Assembly: GCA_028718185.1 (NCBI GenBank)
Contig: JAQUMH010000001.1
Coordinates: forward strand, 653,186 to 717,185
DNA length: 64,000 nt
Direction of reading: 5' to 3'
Source of the DNA: Elusimicrobiota bacterium
GTDB taxonomy: Bacteria; Elusimicrobiota; UBA8919
Part shown: piece by piece, positions 53,488 to 61,329 of the stretch
How the letters are laid out: every line of letters starts with the position of its first letter
Position numbering within the stretch: the stretch's first letter is position 1
The notes under the pieces: generated by a model
Seen by the model: the letters and a program-made list of their open reading frames with translations, nothing else
What the model was told of the DNA's origin: nothing
Database searches by the model: none
Translations under genes and position numbers: made by a program

Positions 53488-53964
53488 TTACTTCTTTACA
53501 GGTTCTTTTTGTTTTGGTGGAATATGCACAGTGATTGATTTAGCTACTTTTTTGTCCGCTGACATAAAATAAACAACGGAAACTTTATCACCGCTAACAA
53601 TATCCGCAAGAGTGATTTTCTTGTCCGCTTTCATAACTGTCGTTTTGTCATCTGTTGTAACTGTTTCATCAACACTCTTTTTCTCTTTACCTAATGTAGA
53701 AATAACAATTGTATTATTTGCAGCATCAATTGATGCTACAGTCCCTTTCAATCTCATTGTCTTTACTTTTGCAACCGGAGCAGCTTTTTTAGCCGGCTCT
53801 GCTTTTGCGGGTGCCACTGCCGGTGTCGCTGGCGTTGCCGGTGTCGCTGGAGCTACTGATGTTGCCGGTGTCGCAGGTGTTGCCGGAACAACACTATCTG
53901 CTGCTTTCACAAAAACCAATGTTCCTACTAATAACATTACTACCAACAAAATAACTTTCTTCAT
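53488..53964 (-). CDS. Exported Ala/Pro-rich protein with small beta domain (DUF5666-like)
   Basis: A 158-residue exported protein. A signal peptide (MKKVILLVVMLLVGTLVFVKA) is followed by a low-complexity linker of PATPATPA and APAKAEPAKKAAP repeats, then a ~80-residue beta-rich domain (LKGTVASIDAANNTIVIS, ITLADIVSGDKVSVVYF) resembling the OB-like DUF5666 pattern, and a basic tail. Function unknown. The ATG at 53964 has AGGAGG 7 nt upstream; an earlier in-frame start lacks support. The ~270-nt upstream region has a structured leader and a Pho-box-like promoter. Confidence 0.75.
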   Translation of the reverse strand: MKKVILLVVMLLVGTLVFVKAADSVVPATPATPATSVAPATPATPATPAVAPAKAEPAKKAAPVAKVKTMRLKGTVASIDAANNTIVISTLGKEKKSVDETVTTDDKTTVMKADKKITLADIVSGDKVSVVYFMSADKKVAKSITVHIPPKQKEPVKK

Positions 53965-54017
53965 TACTATACCTCCTTTTATCTTTACCCGTCCACACAT
54001 AATGCGTAAAGGGAATT

Positions 54018-54149
54018 CGCCAACGTTTCAGTGGCGGATACTTCGGCGAGGTGTTCGCTGAAGTTGGAGCAGATGCCACTGACCTTAGTCAGTGAGGCTC
54101 CATGCTCATGCCGGTTATCCCGGCATCATTTAAATTTTTCATCACCTCC
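54018..54149 (-). ncRNA. Structured 5' leader with four hairpins
   Basis: On the minus strand, after GGAGGTG (54149-54143), four hairpins follow: ATGCCGG/CCGGCAT (54126-54108), GGAGC..GCTCC enclosing CACTGAC/GTCAGTG (54101-54066), ACTTC..GAAGT enclosing GCGA/TCGC (54064-54040) and CGCCA/TGGCG (54036-54018). The gene's own ribosome-binding site is ~45 nt further on. A 17-codon reading frame could start within GGAGGTGATG. It matches no riboswitch class I know. The rest of the gap up to 54381 holds the promoter and AT-rich sequence. Confidence 0.5.
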
Positions 54150-54226
54150 GTCTTTATTAATAATATTACTAAAAATCATCACAACAAATTTGTATATATC
54201 AAAAAAATATTATCTTTTTTTGATTC

Positions 54227-54290
54227 TGGTTATACTATACAACAAAAATAATTAAAATAACATTAAAGCAATATTAAAAATTTTTAATCT
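54227..54290 (-). promoter_or_regulatory. Pho-box-like promoter with three 11-bp-spaced TTTAAT repeats
   Basis: TTTAAT starts at 54278, 54267 and 54256 on the minus strand (11-bp period); after 11 nt comes TATAGT (54239-54234). There is no -35 hexamer. A hand alignment with 63252-63315 gives about 54 of 64 identical positions without gaps. Confidence 0.6.
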
Positions 54291-54381
54291 TTAAATTACT
54301 AAGCATATTCTGATGAAATCCGGATAACCTGCCTTTTTTGATTATAACAAGTGCAGATTAAAGGTCAAACCTCAATTTACT

Positions 54382-55188
54382 TTATGTGATTTTTTTATAT
54401 AGGAGGCTGAGGACAAACAATAGGACATTTACCATTACAACTGTTGCTCCTGCGGGCAGATTCAGGAAAAAGGAAAAGATAATCCCGATAAGTACAGAGA
54501 AAAGCGCAACAATACTTCCTATTAGCATAGCTGATTTAAAACCTTTGGCGACCTGCAAAGCAGTAACGGACGGTAAAATAAGAAGCGCGGAGACAAGCAT
54601 TATTCCAACCATTTTTACTGATAAAACAACTGTTATCGCTGTAAGGAGGGTGAGAAGCGTATTGATAAAATTTGTTTTTATTCCGGTTGTTTTGGCGTAT
54701 TCTTCATCAAATGTTACAGAAAAAAGATCGTAATAGAAAATATAAATAACCGATAAAACTATAAGAGATAAAACTATTGACAATACTACTTCAGTAGTAC
54801 TGATTGATAAAATATTACCGAACAGGTAACTGAACAAATCAACATTAAAACCTTTGGAAATACTGGCTAAAATAACACCGCCGGCAATTCCGACCGCAGA
54901 TACAATACCTATAGCAGCATCACCGTATACCTTCGCTTTTTCCGTAATTTTTAAAACCACAATTGAACTAATCATAACCAAAGGTACTGCCACATAAAAA
55001 GGATATACGCCGAAAAAAAGTCCCAAAGCAATGGCGCCGAAACTGACATGAGAAAGACCGTCACCAATCAAAGACATTTTTCGCAAGACCAGAAATAAGC
55101 CGAGCGAAGAGCAAAGCACAGCAACAAACGAGCCGGCTAAAAATGCTTTTTGAATGAAAGAGTATTGCAAAATATTTATTATATCCAT
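54382..55188 (-). CDS. ZnuB-family metal ABC transporter permease
   Basis: A 268-residue permease of the ABC-3 family (ZnuB/MntB): MDIINILQYSFIQKAFLAGS, LVLRKMSLIGDGLSHVSFGA, the conserved loop around FDEEYAKTTGI, and about eight helices. It imports Zn2+ or Mn2+ with the ATPase and binding protein encoded upstream. I start at the ATG at 55188; the in-frame TTG ten codons earlier lies within a palindromic element that abuts the gene. No ribosome-binding site is visible. Confidence 0.92.
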   Translation of the reverse strand: MDIINILQYSFIQKAFLAGSFVAVLCSSLGLFLVLRKMSLIGDGLSHVSFGAIALGLFFGVYPFYVAVPLVMISSIVVLKITEKAKVYGDAAIGIVSAVGIAGGVILASISKGFNVDLFSYLFGNILSISTTEVVLSIVLSLIVLSVIYIFYYDLFSVTFDEEYAKTTGIKTNFINTLLTLLTAITVVLSVKMVGIMLVSALLILPSVTALQVAKGFKSAMLIGSIVALFSVLIGIIFSFFLNLPAGATVVMVNVLLFVLSLLYKKIT

Positions 55189-55190
55189 AT

Positions 55191-55387
55191 TAGTTAGGCT
55201 TGAAGGGTCTGGCGACAACTAAAAAACTATAATTAAATTGTAGTTTCACGCCCTCGGCGTGATAATATTGAAATTCCTATACATCAAGTCAAGCCGACTC
55301 CGCCACAAAACGTTGGCGGACAAGCAAGGTCGGCAACTACAGAAAGATTGTAGCGGCAGAGCTTGCTCTGCATTACTGAACAATAAA
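55191..55387. repeat. Two tandem composite palindromic elements between znuC-like and znuB-like genes
   Basis: The first copy (55191-55284) has AAGGGTCTGGCGACAACTA, ATAATTAAATTGTAGT, CACGCCCTCGGCGTG and ATTGAAATTCCTATACAT. The second (55285-55387) has CCGCCACAAAACGTTGGCGG nested in CCGAC..GGTCGGC, AACTACA..TGTAGC and GGCAGAGCTTGCTCTGC. Together they fill the entire 199-nt gap from stop to start codon. Confidence 0.8.
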
Positions 55388-56140
55388 TCAGTCGTGCTGG
55401 TGGCAGATTAGATGTTTTTGGGCATCTCCAAAATACAAACTCATTTCGGATGAATTACAAAATTCATTGAATTTTCCGAAATAAACCACCTTTTTATCTA
55501 TGTACAACAACTTACCGGCATATTGCCCGATATAGCTGGTAGCATGTGTAATTAAAATGACTGTGACGCCGGTTTCATGGTTTAATCGCTTTACTATTTC
55601 GAAAAAAGATTCTCTGGATTGCGGGTCTAACGCCGTGCTCGGCTCGTCGAAAATCAAAAGTTCCGGACGCGACACCAGGGCGCGGGCTAACAAAACCTTT
55701 TGCTGCTGGCCTCCTGAAAGTTCGCTAAGAATTTTTCTTTTAAGGTTGGTAATTCCTGATATTTCTAATATTTCATCAACTCTATTCCTATCGTCATTCG
55801 TTATTCTTCTCGGCAGTTTCTTTTGAGATAAAAGTCCGAGTATAACCACTTCCTCCACAGTTGCAGGGAAAAGCACATTTATTGCAGAGGATTTTTGCGG
55901 CAAATATCCTATTTTCCCCCAGTTGCTAAATTTAGACTGCGGCATACCGAATAGCTTTATCTCCCCGGCAGTTGACGGTAAAAGACCTAATATTGTTTTT
56001 ATAAGAGTGGTTTTTCCTGCACCATTAGGACCGGCTAACCCGATATAATCACCTGCCTCAACTGTAAAAGAAACATCTTTAATAACTTCAGTCTGACCGT
56101 AGTTTATGGATAATTGTTTAATTTCAATAATTGCAGACAT
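55388..56140 (-). CDS. ZnuC-family metal ABC transporter ATPase
   Basis: A 250-residue ABC ATPase: Walker A GPNGAGKTT, signature LSGGQQQKV, Walker B/D-loop LLIFDEPSTALDP, switch His in VILITHATSYIGQYAG. The C-terminal end HLICHQHD is rich in potential metal ligands, as in several zinc-importer ATPases. It sits 4 nt after the binding-protein gene and is followed by the permease gene beyond a repeat-filled gap. Confidence 0.92.
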   Translation of the reverse strand: MSAIIEIKQLSINYGQTEVIKDVSFTVEAGDYIGLAGPNGAGKTTLIKTILGLLPSTAGEIKLFGMPQSKFSNWGKIGYLPQKSSAINVLFPATVEEVVILGLLSQKKLPRRITNDDRNRVDEILEISGITNLKRKILSELSGGQQQKVLLARALVSRPELLIFDEPSTALDPQSRESFFEIVKRLNHETGVTVILITHATSYIGQYAGKLLYIDKKVVYFGKFNEFCNSSEMSLYFGDAQKHLICHQHD

Positions 56141-56144
56141 ATTT

Positions 56145-57092
56145 TTAGTCTTGATATTTAAGACCGGTTTTTAAATTCTTTAAATTATTTTCCATTATGG
56201 AAACAAACGATATATTATTATTGAATTGCTCTTTAGAAATATTATGTGCCGCATTTAAAAAAAGCATTTTCGCTTTAGTTTCATTTGTAATGGTTTCAGC
56301 TATCTTCGGGCTGGTCAATTCCTCGTAAAAAACATATTCAATTTTGTCTTTCCTAATCTGATTAATTAATTTTATAAGGTCTTGAACAGTCGGCTCAGCG
56401 TCCGGAGAAACTCCCTGTGCGGACAAATACTTTAAACCATAACGGTTGGCTAAATATCCGAAAGCATAATGCCCGCAATAGATGATTTCTTTGTTTTTAC
56501 AACTAGCCAGAGACTTTTTATATTCGTTATCTAACTTTGAAAGAGTATCTTTATATTTCCTGGATTGTTGTTTGTAAAATTCTTTATTGCCCGGATCCTT
56601 TTCACATAAAGCTTGTGTGATATTGTCAACCATAATTTTAGCGTCATCAAAATCAAGCCAGATATGCGGGTCAAGCGAACCTTTCTTTTTGTCTTTATCC
56701 CGGGAAACTGCCTGGATCATTCTCGTCCCTTTACTGGAATCTACAACCTTGACATTTTTATCTATGGAACCTTTTATTACGTCTTCTGCCCACGGTTCCA
56801 TAAATTTACCTGTATATATAAAAACACCGGATTTGCTTATTCTTATAATGTCGCTGGGCTTAGGCTCAAACGAATGAGCTTCAACACCCGGAGGTAAAAG
56901 CAAGGAAATATCCAATTTATCCTGCCCGATATTTCTGGCAAAATCATACAGCGGGAAAAGCGTGGTTACGACTTTGATTTTTTTAGTTTCAATATCAGGT
57001 TTGCGTGAAAGATTTGATATTATTAATAAGCTCAAAATAACTACTACGAGAAATATTGTAATAAACGCTATCTTTTTATTCATATTTTTCAA
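56145..57092 (-). CDS. ZnuA-family metal-binding protein
   Basis: A 315-residue extracytoplasmic solute-binding protein of cluster 9 (ZnuA/MntC). Probable ligands are the His residues in PPGVEAHSFEPKPSD, DPHIWLDFDD and IIYCGHYAFGYLANRYG, plus an acidic residue in the C-terminal lobe (SPDAEPTVQDL). There is no His-rich loop; that segment is short and charged (RDKDKKKGS). The N-terminus is an uncleaved-looking membrane anchor with no lipobox Cys. It delivers Zn2+ or Mn2+ to the downstream permease/ATPase. No clear Zur operator was found, although TATAATTATA lies ~50 nt upstream. Confidence 0.9.
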   Translation of the reverse strand: MKNMNKKIAFITIFLVVVILSLLIISNLSRKPDIETKKIKVVTTLFPLYDFARNIGQDKLDISLLLPPGVEAHSFEPKPSDIIRISKSGVFIYTGKFMEPWAEDVIKGSIDKNVKVVDSSKGTRMIQAVSRDKDKKKGSLDPHIWLDFDDAKIMVDNITQALCEKDPGNKEFYKQQSRKYKDTLSKLDNEYKKSLASCKNKEIIYCGHYAFGYLANRYGLKYLSAQGVSPDAEPTVQDLIKLINQIRKDKIEYVFYEELTSPKIAETITNETKAKMLFLNAAHNISKEQFNNNISFVSIMENNLKNLKTGLKYQD

Positions 57093-57178
57093 ACATTATA
57101 TTTAGGATATAAACAATATACGAATTTTTAATCGGCTATAATTATACTTTTTTCTCTTTATTTTTCAATCAATAAAAA

Positions 57179-57277
57179 CAAGTTAGGCACGCCAAGGGTC
57201 TACGACAACTACAAACTATAATTAAATTGTAGTTTCACGCCCTCGGCGTGATAACATTGAAATTCATAGACATCAAG
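57179..57277. repeat. Composite palindromic element (GGCGTG type)
   Basis: GGCACGCCAAGGGTCTACGA, AACTACAA..TTGTAGTT, CACGCCCTCGGCGTG, and ATAACATTGAAATTCATAGA. Very close to the copy at 22601-22697. It lies upstream of znuA, after the rubredoxin gene. Confidence 0.8.
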
Positions 57278-57284
57278 TTAGGTT

Positions 57285-57590
57285 CCCGCTTTCGAGATTG
57301 TGTCATAACCCACGATTTGTCATTTCGAGAGCCAATTTATTGGCTCGTGGCAATCCCTTCTTCGACGAGCTACATTTTATGAGATTGCCCCATGAATGGG
57401 ATCTTCGACTTCGCTAACACTCGCAATGACATTGCGACACAGCCTCTTCACGGGAATGACAGGCTTCTTAATTCCCCTATGCGGGATGACACAGCCTCTT
57501 CGCGGGAATGGCACACATGAAGAAATTGTCATTCCGAGTTTCTTAATCGGGAATCTATAATATTGAAATCTCTATACATCATATTAAAAA
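57285..57590. repeat. Cluster of degenerate GTCATTCC/TCGCAATGAC repeats and hairpins
   Basis: About 300 nt with repeated units of GTCATTCCGAG, GGGAATGACA, CACAGCCTCTTC(A/G)CGGG and CTCGCAATGACA, plus a perfect GAGCCAA/TTGGCTC hairpin. It ends with ATTGAAATCTCTATACAT, the tail of the composite elements. No gene is visible in it. Confidence 0.6.
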
Positions 57591-57596
57591 CATTTC

Positions 57597-57770
57597 TTAT
57601 TTTATTAATAATTCAATTTTCACAAAATTAGTTTTCGGCACACCACATAAGGGACAAATCCAATCATCGGGAATATCCTCAAATTTAGTTCCCGGGGTAA
57701 CTCCATTTTCCGGGTCCCCTACTGCAGGGTCGTAAATATAAGGACAAGATAAACATTGCCATTTTTCCAT
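57597..57770 (-). CDS. Rubredoxin
   Basis: A 57-residue protein beginning [20 protein letters not shown]. The four iron-ligand cysteines are in CLSC and CPLC, with [20 protein letters not shown] between and after them: a complete, standard-length rubredoxin. GGAGG lies 5 nt before the ATG. It carries single electrons in the cytoplasm, in anaerobes often to superoxide reductase, rubrerythrin or radical-SAM enzymes. It is 15 nt after the type III PKS gene on the same strand, so it is probably in that operon; a superoxide reductase gene lies 3 kb upstream. Confidence 0.96.
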   Translation of the reverse strand: MEKWQCLSCPYIYDPAVGDPENGVTPGTKFEDIPDDWICPLCGVPKTNFVKIELLIK

Positions 57771-57785
57771 GTTATCCTCCTCGCA

Positions 57786-58865
57786 CTAATCAGCGTATTT
57801 TTTTAATAATGCTGCTTGTATTTGAAATCCTGCTCCGAAAGCGAGTAATATAACAATGCCGTTTTCTTTAATAGTGTTGTTCTGAATTATGTTGTCCAGA
57901 ACGAAAATAACTGTCGGGGAAGACATGTTGCCGTAATTTTTTAATATTTCCCGCGTGTACTGTAATTTTTTTTTATCTATTGCAATGCTGTCTTCTATTG
58001 ATAACAAAATATTTTCACCGCCCGGATGCACTGCCCAGTAATCAATATCTTTAATTTTCAGGGAGTGCTTCGCAAAGAAACCTTCCAAAAATTCCGCAAT
58101 GCTTTTTCCGACTATTTCAGGAAGACGCAGAGAAAGCTTATTATACAGACTGCCTTCCTTATATATAAACCGTATATCTTCACGAAATTTCGGTAAACAA
58201 GCCGATTCAAAATCCAATATTTCAAAACCTGACGGTTTGTTACGGACAATATAAGATGCTGCACCATCTGCAAAAATTGCATTTGATACTATAATGCCAA
58301 TATTGTCATCCATCCTGAAATCGCAGCTCGAAATCTCCACAGAAACACCTAATACCGGTGAATCCCCGTTTGATTTTGCAATATCCCTGCACAACCTTAT
58401 ATTAGGTATAGCTCCGGCACAACCTGCACCTACAAGGTCATAAAACATAATATCTTTTCTTAAACCCATACGTTCTATGAGGTAACTTGAAATCCCGGGA
58501 CAGATGTAACCGGTACATGTATTCACTACTACGGCGGCTAAGTCCTTTTTATTAACTTTCGCTCTTTTCAAAGCCTCTTCCGCAGCATGAGCGGCTAATT
58601 CAACGGATTGTGCAGTAAAACGGTCAATTCTTGTGTCCTGATTTTCAGATAAAAATTGGTTTGCATCGGAAAAAGCAAAATGCCTTTTTGCCACGCTTGG
58701 ATGGGAAAATATTTTTTTGGTTAACTTTAAAGTCGAGGGTTTGATTGTTTCACTATAATTATCTTCAATAATTTTAAATGCCTTATCCTGTTCCAAGCAA
58801 AATTCAGGCACAGCCGTTCCGATCCCGGCAAGAAACATATTATCATCACTTTTCACATCTCTCAT
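57786..58865 (-). CDS. Type III polyketide synthase-like (chalcone/stilbene synthase family)
   Basis: A 359-residue thiolase-fold enzyme. The active-site Cys is in DLVGAGCAGAIPN, the His in YWAVHPGGENILLSI and the Asn in KNYGNMSSPTVIFVL, the Cys-His-Asn triad in the spacing of bacterial type III PKSs; LAAVVVNTCTGYICPG and RHFAFSD also match. Such enzymes condense malonyl-CoA units on an acyl starter to make pyrones, resorcinols or phloroglucinols; a KAS III-like role is less likely. The ATG at 58865 overlaps the stop of the radical-SAM gene (ATGA), so both are translationally coupled. Confidence 0.85.
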   Translation of the reverse strand: MRDVKSDDNMFLAGIGTAVPEFCLEQDKAFKIIEDNYSETIKPSTLKLTKKIFSHPSVAKRHFAFSDANQFLSENQDTRIDRFTAQSVELAAHAAEEALKRAKVNKKDLAAVVVNTCTGYICPGISSYLIERMGLRKDIMFYDLVGAGCAGAIPNIRLCRDIAKSNGDSPVLGVSVEISSCDFRMDDNIGIIVSNAIFADGAASYIVRNKPSGFEILDFESACLPKFREDIRFIYKEGSLYNKLSLRLPEIVGKSIAEFLEGFFAKHSLKIKDIDYWAVHPGGENILLSIEDSIAIDKKKLQYTREILKNYGNMSSPTVIFVLDNIIQNNTIKENGIVILLAFGAGFQIQAALLKKYAD

Positions 58866-60289
58866 GAATGCACTCCTATTGTTTTTAAAGTACGCCTCAA
58901 TAATCCGGTCTTTTTCCAAAGAGGCGGTCTGCCGCCTAAACTATAATATATACTTGACAACTCTGAAAGAAAAGGGAAAGAAAAAGAATTTGAATCAATA
59001 AAATTCATATTGGAATTAATTTCATTTTTAATTTTTGCATTAATCCAATTTCTGTCTAAAAGCGGGGAAAGGTAAAAGAACGGCTCTAACATTTCTGACT
59101 TATGCAGGTTCAACACACCTTCTTCACGTGCGACTTTTTCCAGTTTTGTCCCGGGATAAACCCTTATACCCACATTGAAAAAAGCTACATCATTTTTACG
59201 TATACAGTTCTTTGCAAAATTGAATGTTTCTCTGACTGTTTCCTTTGTTTCACCGGGTCCCCCGATGAGAAAAATCCAAAAACACGGTATTTTACTTTTT
59301 GCTACAATATCTGCCAACTTCAGCAAATCATTTTTTGTATAATTCTTGCCAAGGTTTTTTAAGATAATATCTGAGGCGCTTTCAGCAGTAATTCCTATAC
59401 CCTTAAAATTAGCCGCTTCCATTGCAAGCATAAGCTCACTATTCACAAAACCGGGATTCACATCAACAGCACAGAACCTGGCTTTTATTTTTGCTCGGGT
59501 AATTTCATCAAGAACTGCCATAGTATGCTCATATGGTGAGTTAAAAACATTATCTACGAATTCAAAATCTTTGTATCCTTTTTTTACCATTTGTAAAATA
59601 TTCTTTACAACATCTTTTGGATCTGAAAGAACATAGTTATCTCCTTCAATAATCGGATACGTACAGTAAACACATTCATACGGGCAACCCACCTTTGTCC
59701 TAATCGGGAACGGGACCAATTTGCGAACGTAACGGTCCGTATCAACCCAATTATAAAAATCTTTATCGGAAAAAATACTTAATTTACTAAGTGATTCCAT
59801 CGGATTATATCTGAAGCTGTAACCGGTAATTGAAGCAAGCCCGGGTATACCAGTATAATCTTTTCCTGATTTTAAAGCGTCAAGATATTCATTAAAAACT
59901 ATTTCGCCCATTCCCACACAAGCAACATCTGTGTCTGTTTCACGCATAATCTCTTCCGGCATTATCTTAACTGCTGAACCGCCAAGTATAATTTTTGCTT
60001 TAGTTTTTGTTTTTATGAGTTGGCAAACAGGTTTTACTTCACTGCCAAGCATTTTCGTATTTTCCATATCATTATTATCTATGTTCCTTACAGAGATTCC
60101 AACGATATCAGGATTGAACTTTTCTAATTCGCGAGCAATATCTTCATAAGGATTTCTGGAAAACATCATATCTAAAAATTTTACGTTATGCCCTTTTGAA
60201 TGGACTGACTGGGCGACTATGGCAGCTCCATAAGGCATTACAACCACAGGATTATGATTTCTATTTGAACTTATTATTAGAACTTTCAT
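58862..60289 (-). CDS. B12-binding-domain radical-SAM protein coupled to the PKS
   Basis: A 475-residue protein. The N-terminal domain is B12-binding-like (VLIISSNRNHNPVVVMPYGA, DIVGISVRNIDNND, IILGGSAVKIMPEE); the radical-SAM motif is KVGCPYECVYCTYP; the C-terminal ~90 residues are specific to this subfamily (GGRPPLWKKTGLLRRT). Members often methylate carbon or perform ring rearrangements. The 4-nt overlap with the type III PKS gene suggests that it modifies the polyketide or its starter. No acyl carrier protein or acyl-CoA ligase is in the window. Confidence 0.88.
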   Translation of the reverse strand: MKVLIISSNRNHNPVVVMPYGAAIVAQSVHSKGHNVKFLDMMFSRNPYEDIARELEKFNPDIVGISVRNIDNNDMENTKMLGSEVKPVCQLIKTKTKAKIILGGSAVKIMPEEIMRETDTDVACVGMGEIVFNEYLDALKSGKDYTGIPGLASITGYSFRYNPMESLSKLSIFSDKDFYNWVDTDRYVRKLVPFPIRTKVGCPYECVYCTYPIIEGDNYVLSDPKDVVKNILQMVKKGYKDFEFVDNVFNSPYEHTMAVLDEITRAKIKARFCAVDVNPGFVNSELMLAMEAANFKGIGITAESASDIILKNLGKNYTKNDLLKLADIVAKSKIPCFWIFLIGGPGETKETVRETFNFAKNCIRKNDVAFFNVGIRVYPGTKLEKVAREEGVLNLHKSEMLEPFFYLSPLLDRNWINAKIKNEINSNMNFIDSNSFSFPFLSELSSIYYSLGGRPPLWKKTGLLRRTLKTIGVHS

Positions 60290-60304
60290 AGTATATTAAC
60301 AAAG

Positions 60305-60372
60305 TTTTAGCAGAGCTAACGCTTTCGCCTCAGGCGAACCTACTCGGCTGCGGCTACAATTTCAGGGTTACA
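60305..60372. repeat. Degraded composite palindromic element
   Basis: TTTAGCAGAGCTAACGC, then TTCGCCTCAGGCGAA (palindrome), CTCGGCTGCGGCTACAA. It is a partial, diverged copy located between the response-regulator and radical-SAM genes. Confidence 0.5.
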
Positions 60373-60383
60373 ACTCAACCTAT

Positions 60384-60791
60384 TCAGTCGGTGTGACTTG
60401 ACTGTTTTGACAGGGCTTTCATAACATGTATTAATAAATCATTAATGTCTATGGGTTTTGTAAGGTAATAATCAACTTCACTGCCTAATAATCCTTCCAT
60501 TTTATCTAAAGGCTGATTTTTGGCGGTAAGCATAATTATCGGTATATCCGAAATTTGTTTTTTGCTCTTAATTTGTTTAGCTACCTCATACCCGTTAAGC
60601 TTGGGCAGCATCAAATCAAGAATTATCAAATCCGGTCGCTGACTACCTTTGTTCCATACTTTTTCCAACGCCTGCTCACCGTCATAGGCAATATCAATTT
60701 CATAACCGGCACCCTCAAGATTAACACGGATAAGTTCAACTATTTTCTTATCATCGTCAACTACTAAAATAATAGATTTTTCTTTTTCCAT
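60384..60791 (-). CDS. Single-domain response regulator
   Basis: A 135-residue receiver domain: LVVDDDKKIVELI, phosphoacceptor in LIILDLMLPKLNGYE, Thr in IIMLTAKNQ and Lys in YYLTKPIDI. It has no output domain. The second stand-alone receiver protein in the window; the first is at 1623-1982. It lies 29 nt downstream of the superoxide reductase gene on the same strand. Confidence 0.9.
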   Translation of the reverse strand: MEKEKSIILVVDDDKKIVELIRVNLEGAGYEIDIAYDGEQALEKVWNKGSQRPDLIILDLMLPKLNGYEVAKQIKSKKQISDIPIIMLTAKNQPLDKMEGLLGSEVDYYLTKPIDINDLLIHVMKALSKQSSHTD

Positions 60792-60820
60792 ATAACTCCT
60801 GTCCTGCCAAAAAATATAGT

Positions 60821-61222
60821 TCAGTTGCCTTTTACAACAATATCATGGGAATTTTCCCACAGACCGTGTACATTGCAATAAGATAAAGCATAAATCGTTC
60901 CGGATTTATCTGTTTTAAAACTCGCCTTGACTTGCGGAAGTGTATATATTGCGCTGACATTAAGTCCCCGGGTAGATTCGCCGTGTGCACTAAATTTATA
61001 TTTTCCTATCTGAAACGGAAACTTTCCTCCTTTTGGAAGAAAATATAATTGAAGCCACCTGATATGATGACCCGTCGTATTGGGATGAGATATCTCCTTA
61101 CCTATAGTAACGATAACTTCACATGCCTCGCCTTTTTTTACTTTACCGGACACCTCAATCACGGGAACATGCTTTTCTTTTTTCCAATCCCCACTATGAA
61201 ATAAATCTTTCATACTTTTCAT
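60821..61222 (-). CDS. Superoxide reductase (neelaredoxin, class II)
   Basis: A 133-residue protein with the catalytic Fe(His)4(Cys) centre: KHVPVIE and an earlier FHSGDWKKEKH, HPNTTGHHIRWLQLYF, and the C-terminal CNVHGLW that supplies the Cys and the last His. It lacks the N-terminal desulforedoxin Fe(Cys)4 domain, so it is neelaredoxin-type. It reduces superoxide to hydrogen peroxide, with rubredoxin as a likely electron donor (gene at 57597-57770). The start is the first ATG (AAGG upstream). This supports an anaerobic or microaerobic host. Confidence 0.92.
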   Translation of the reverse strand: MKSMKDLFHSGDWKKEKHVPVIEVSGKVKKGEACEVIVTIGKEISHPNTTGHHIRWLQLYFLPKGGKFPFQIGKYKFSAHGESTRGLNVSAIYTLPQVKASFKTDKSGTIYALSYCNVHGLWENSHDIVVKGN

Positions 61223-61265
61223 AAATATACCTTAATATAACACTGTTCTATATCATTTTATAAGT

Positions 61266-61311
61266 GGGAGTTTCACGAAAAAATGATTCAAGAAGAATCC
61301 GTGAAACTCCC
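61266..61311. terminator. Stem-loop between the superoxide reductase gene and the exported-protein gene
   Basis: Perfect 12-bp arms GGGAGTTTCACG / CGTGAAACTCCC with a 22-nt loop. It lies just downstream of the exported-protein gene (ends 61330) and upstream of the superoxide reductase gene, so it most likely terminates the former; there is no clear T-run. Confidence 0.55.
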
Positions 61312-61329
61312 TTATGACTATATTTATTG

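Noticed and set aside
53894-54079. Small basic reading frame upstream of the Ala/Pro-rich exported protein
   Set aside because: It overlaps the leader hairpins and the real gene in another frame and lacks a ribosome-binding site.
54018-54149. Known riboswitch (c-di-GMP, cobalamin, others) upstream of the exported-protein gene
   Set aside because: The hairpins are clear, but I find none of the conserved core sequences of those classes, so it is left as an unclassified leader.
57285-57590. Small gene in the 300-nt gap before the rubredoxin gene
   Set aside because: The stretch is made of GTCATTCC/GCAATGAC repeats; no frame has a start, ribosome-binding site and coherent composition.
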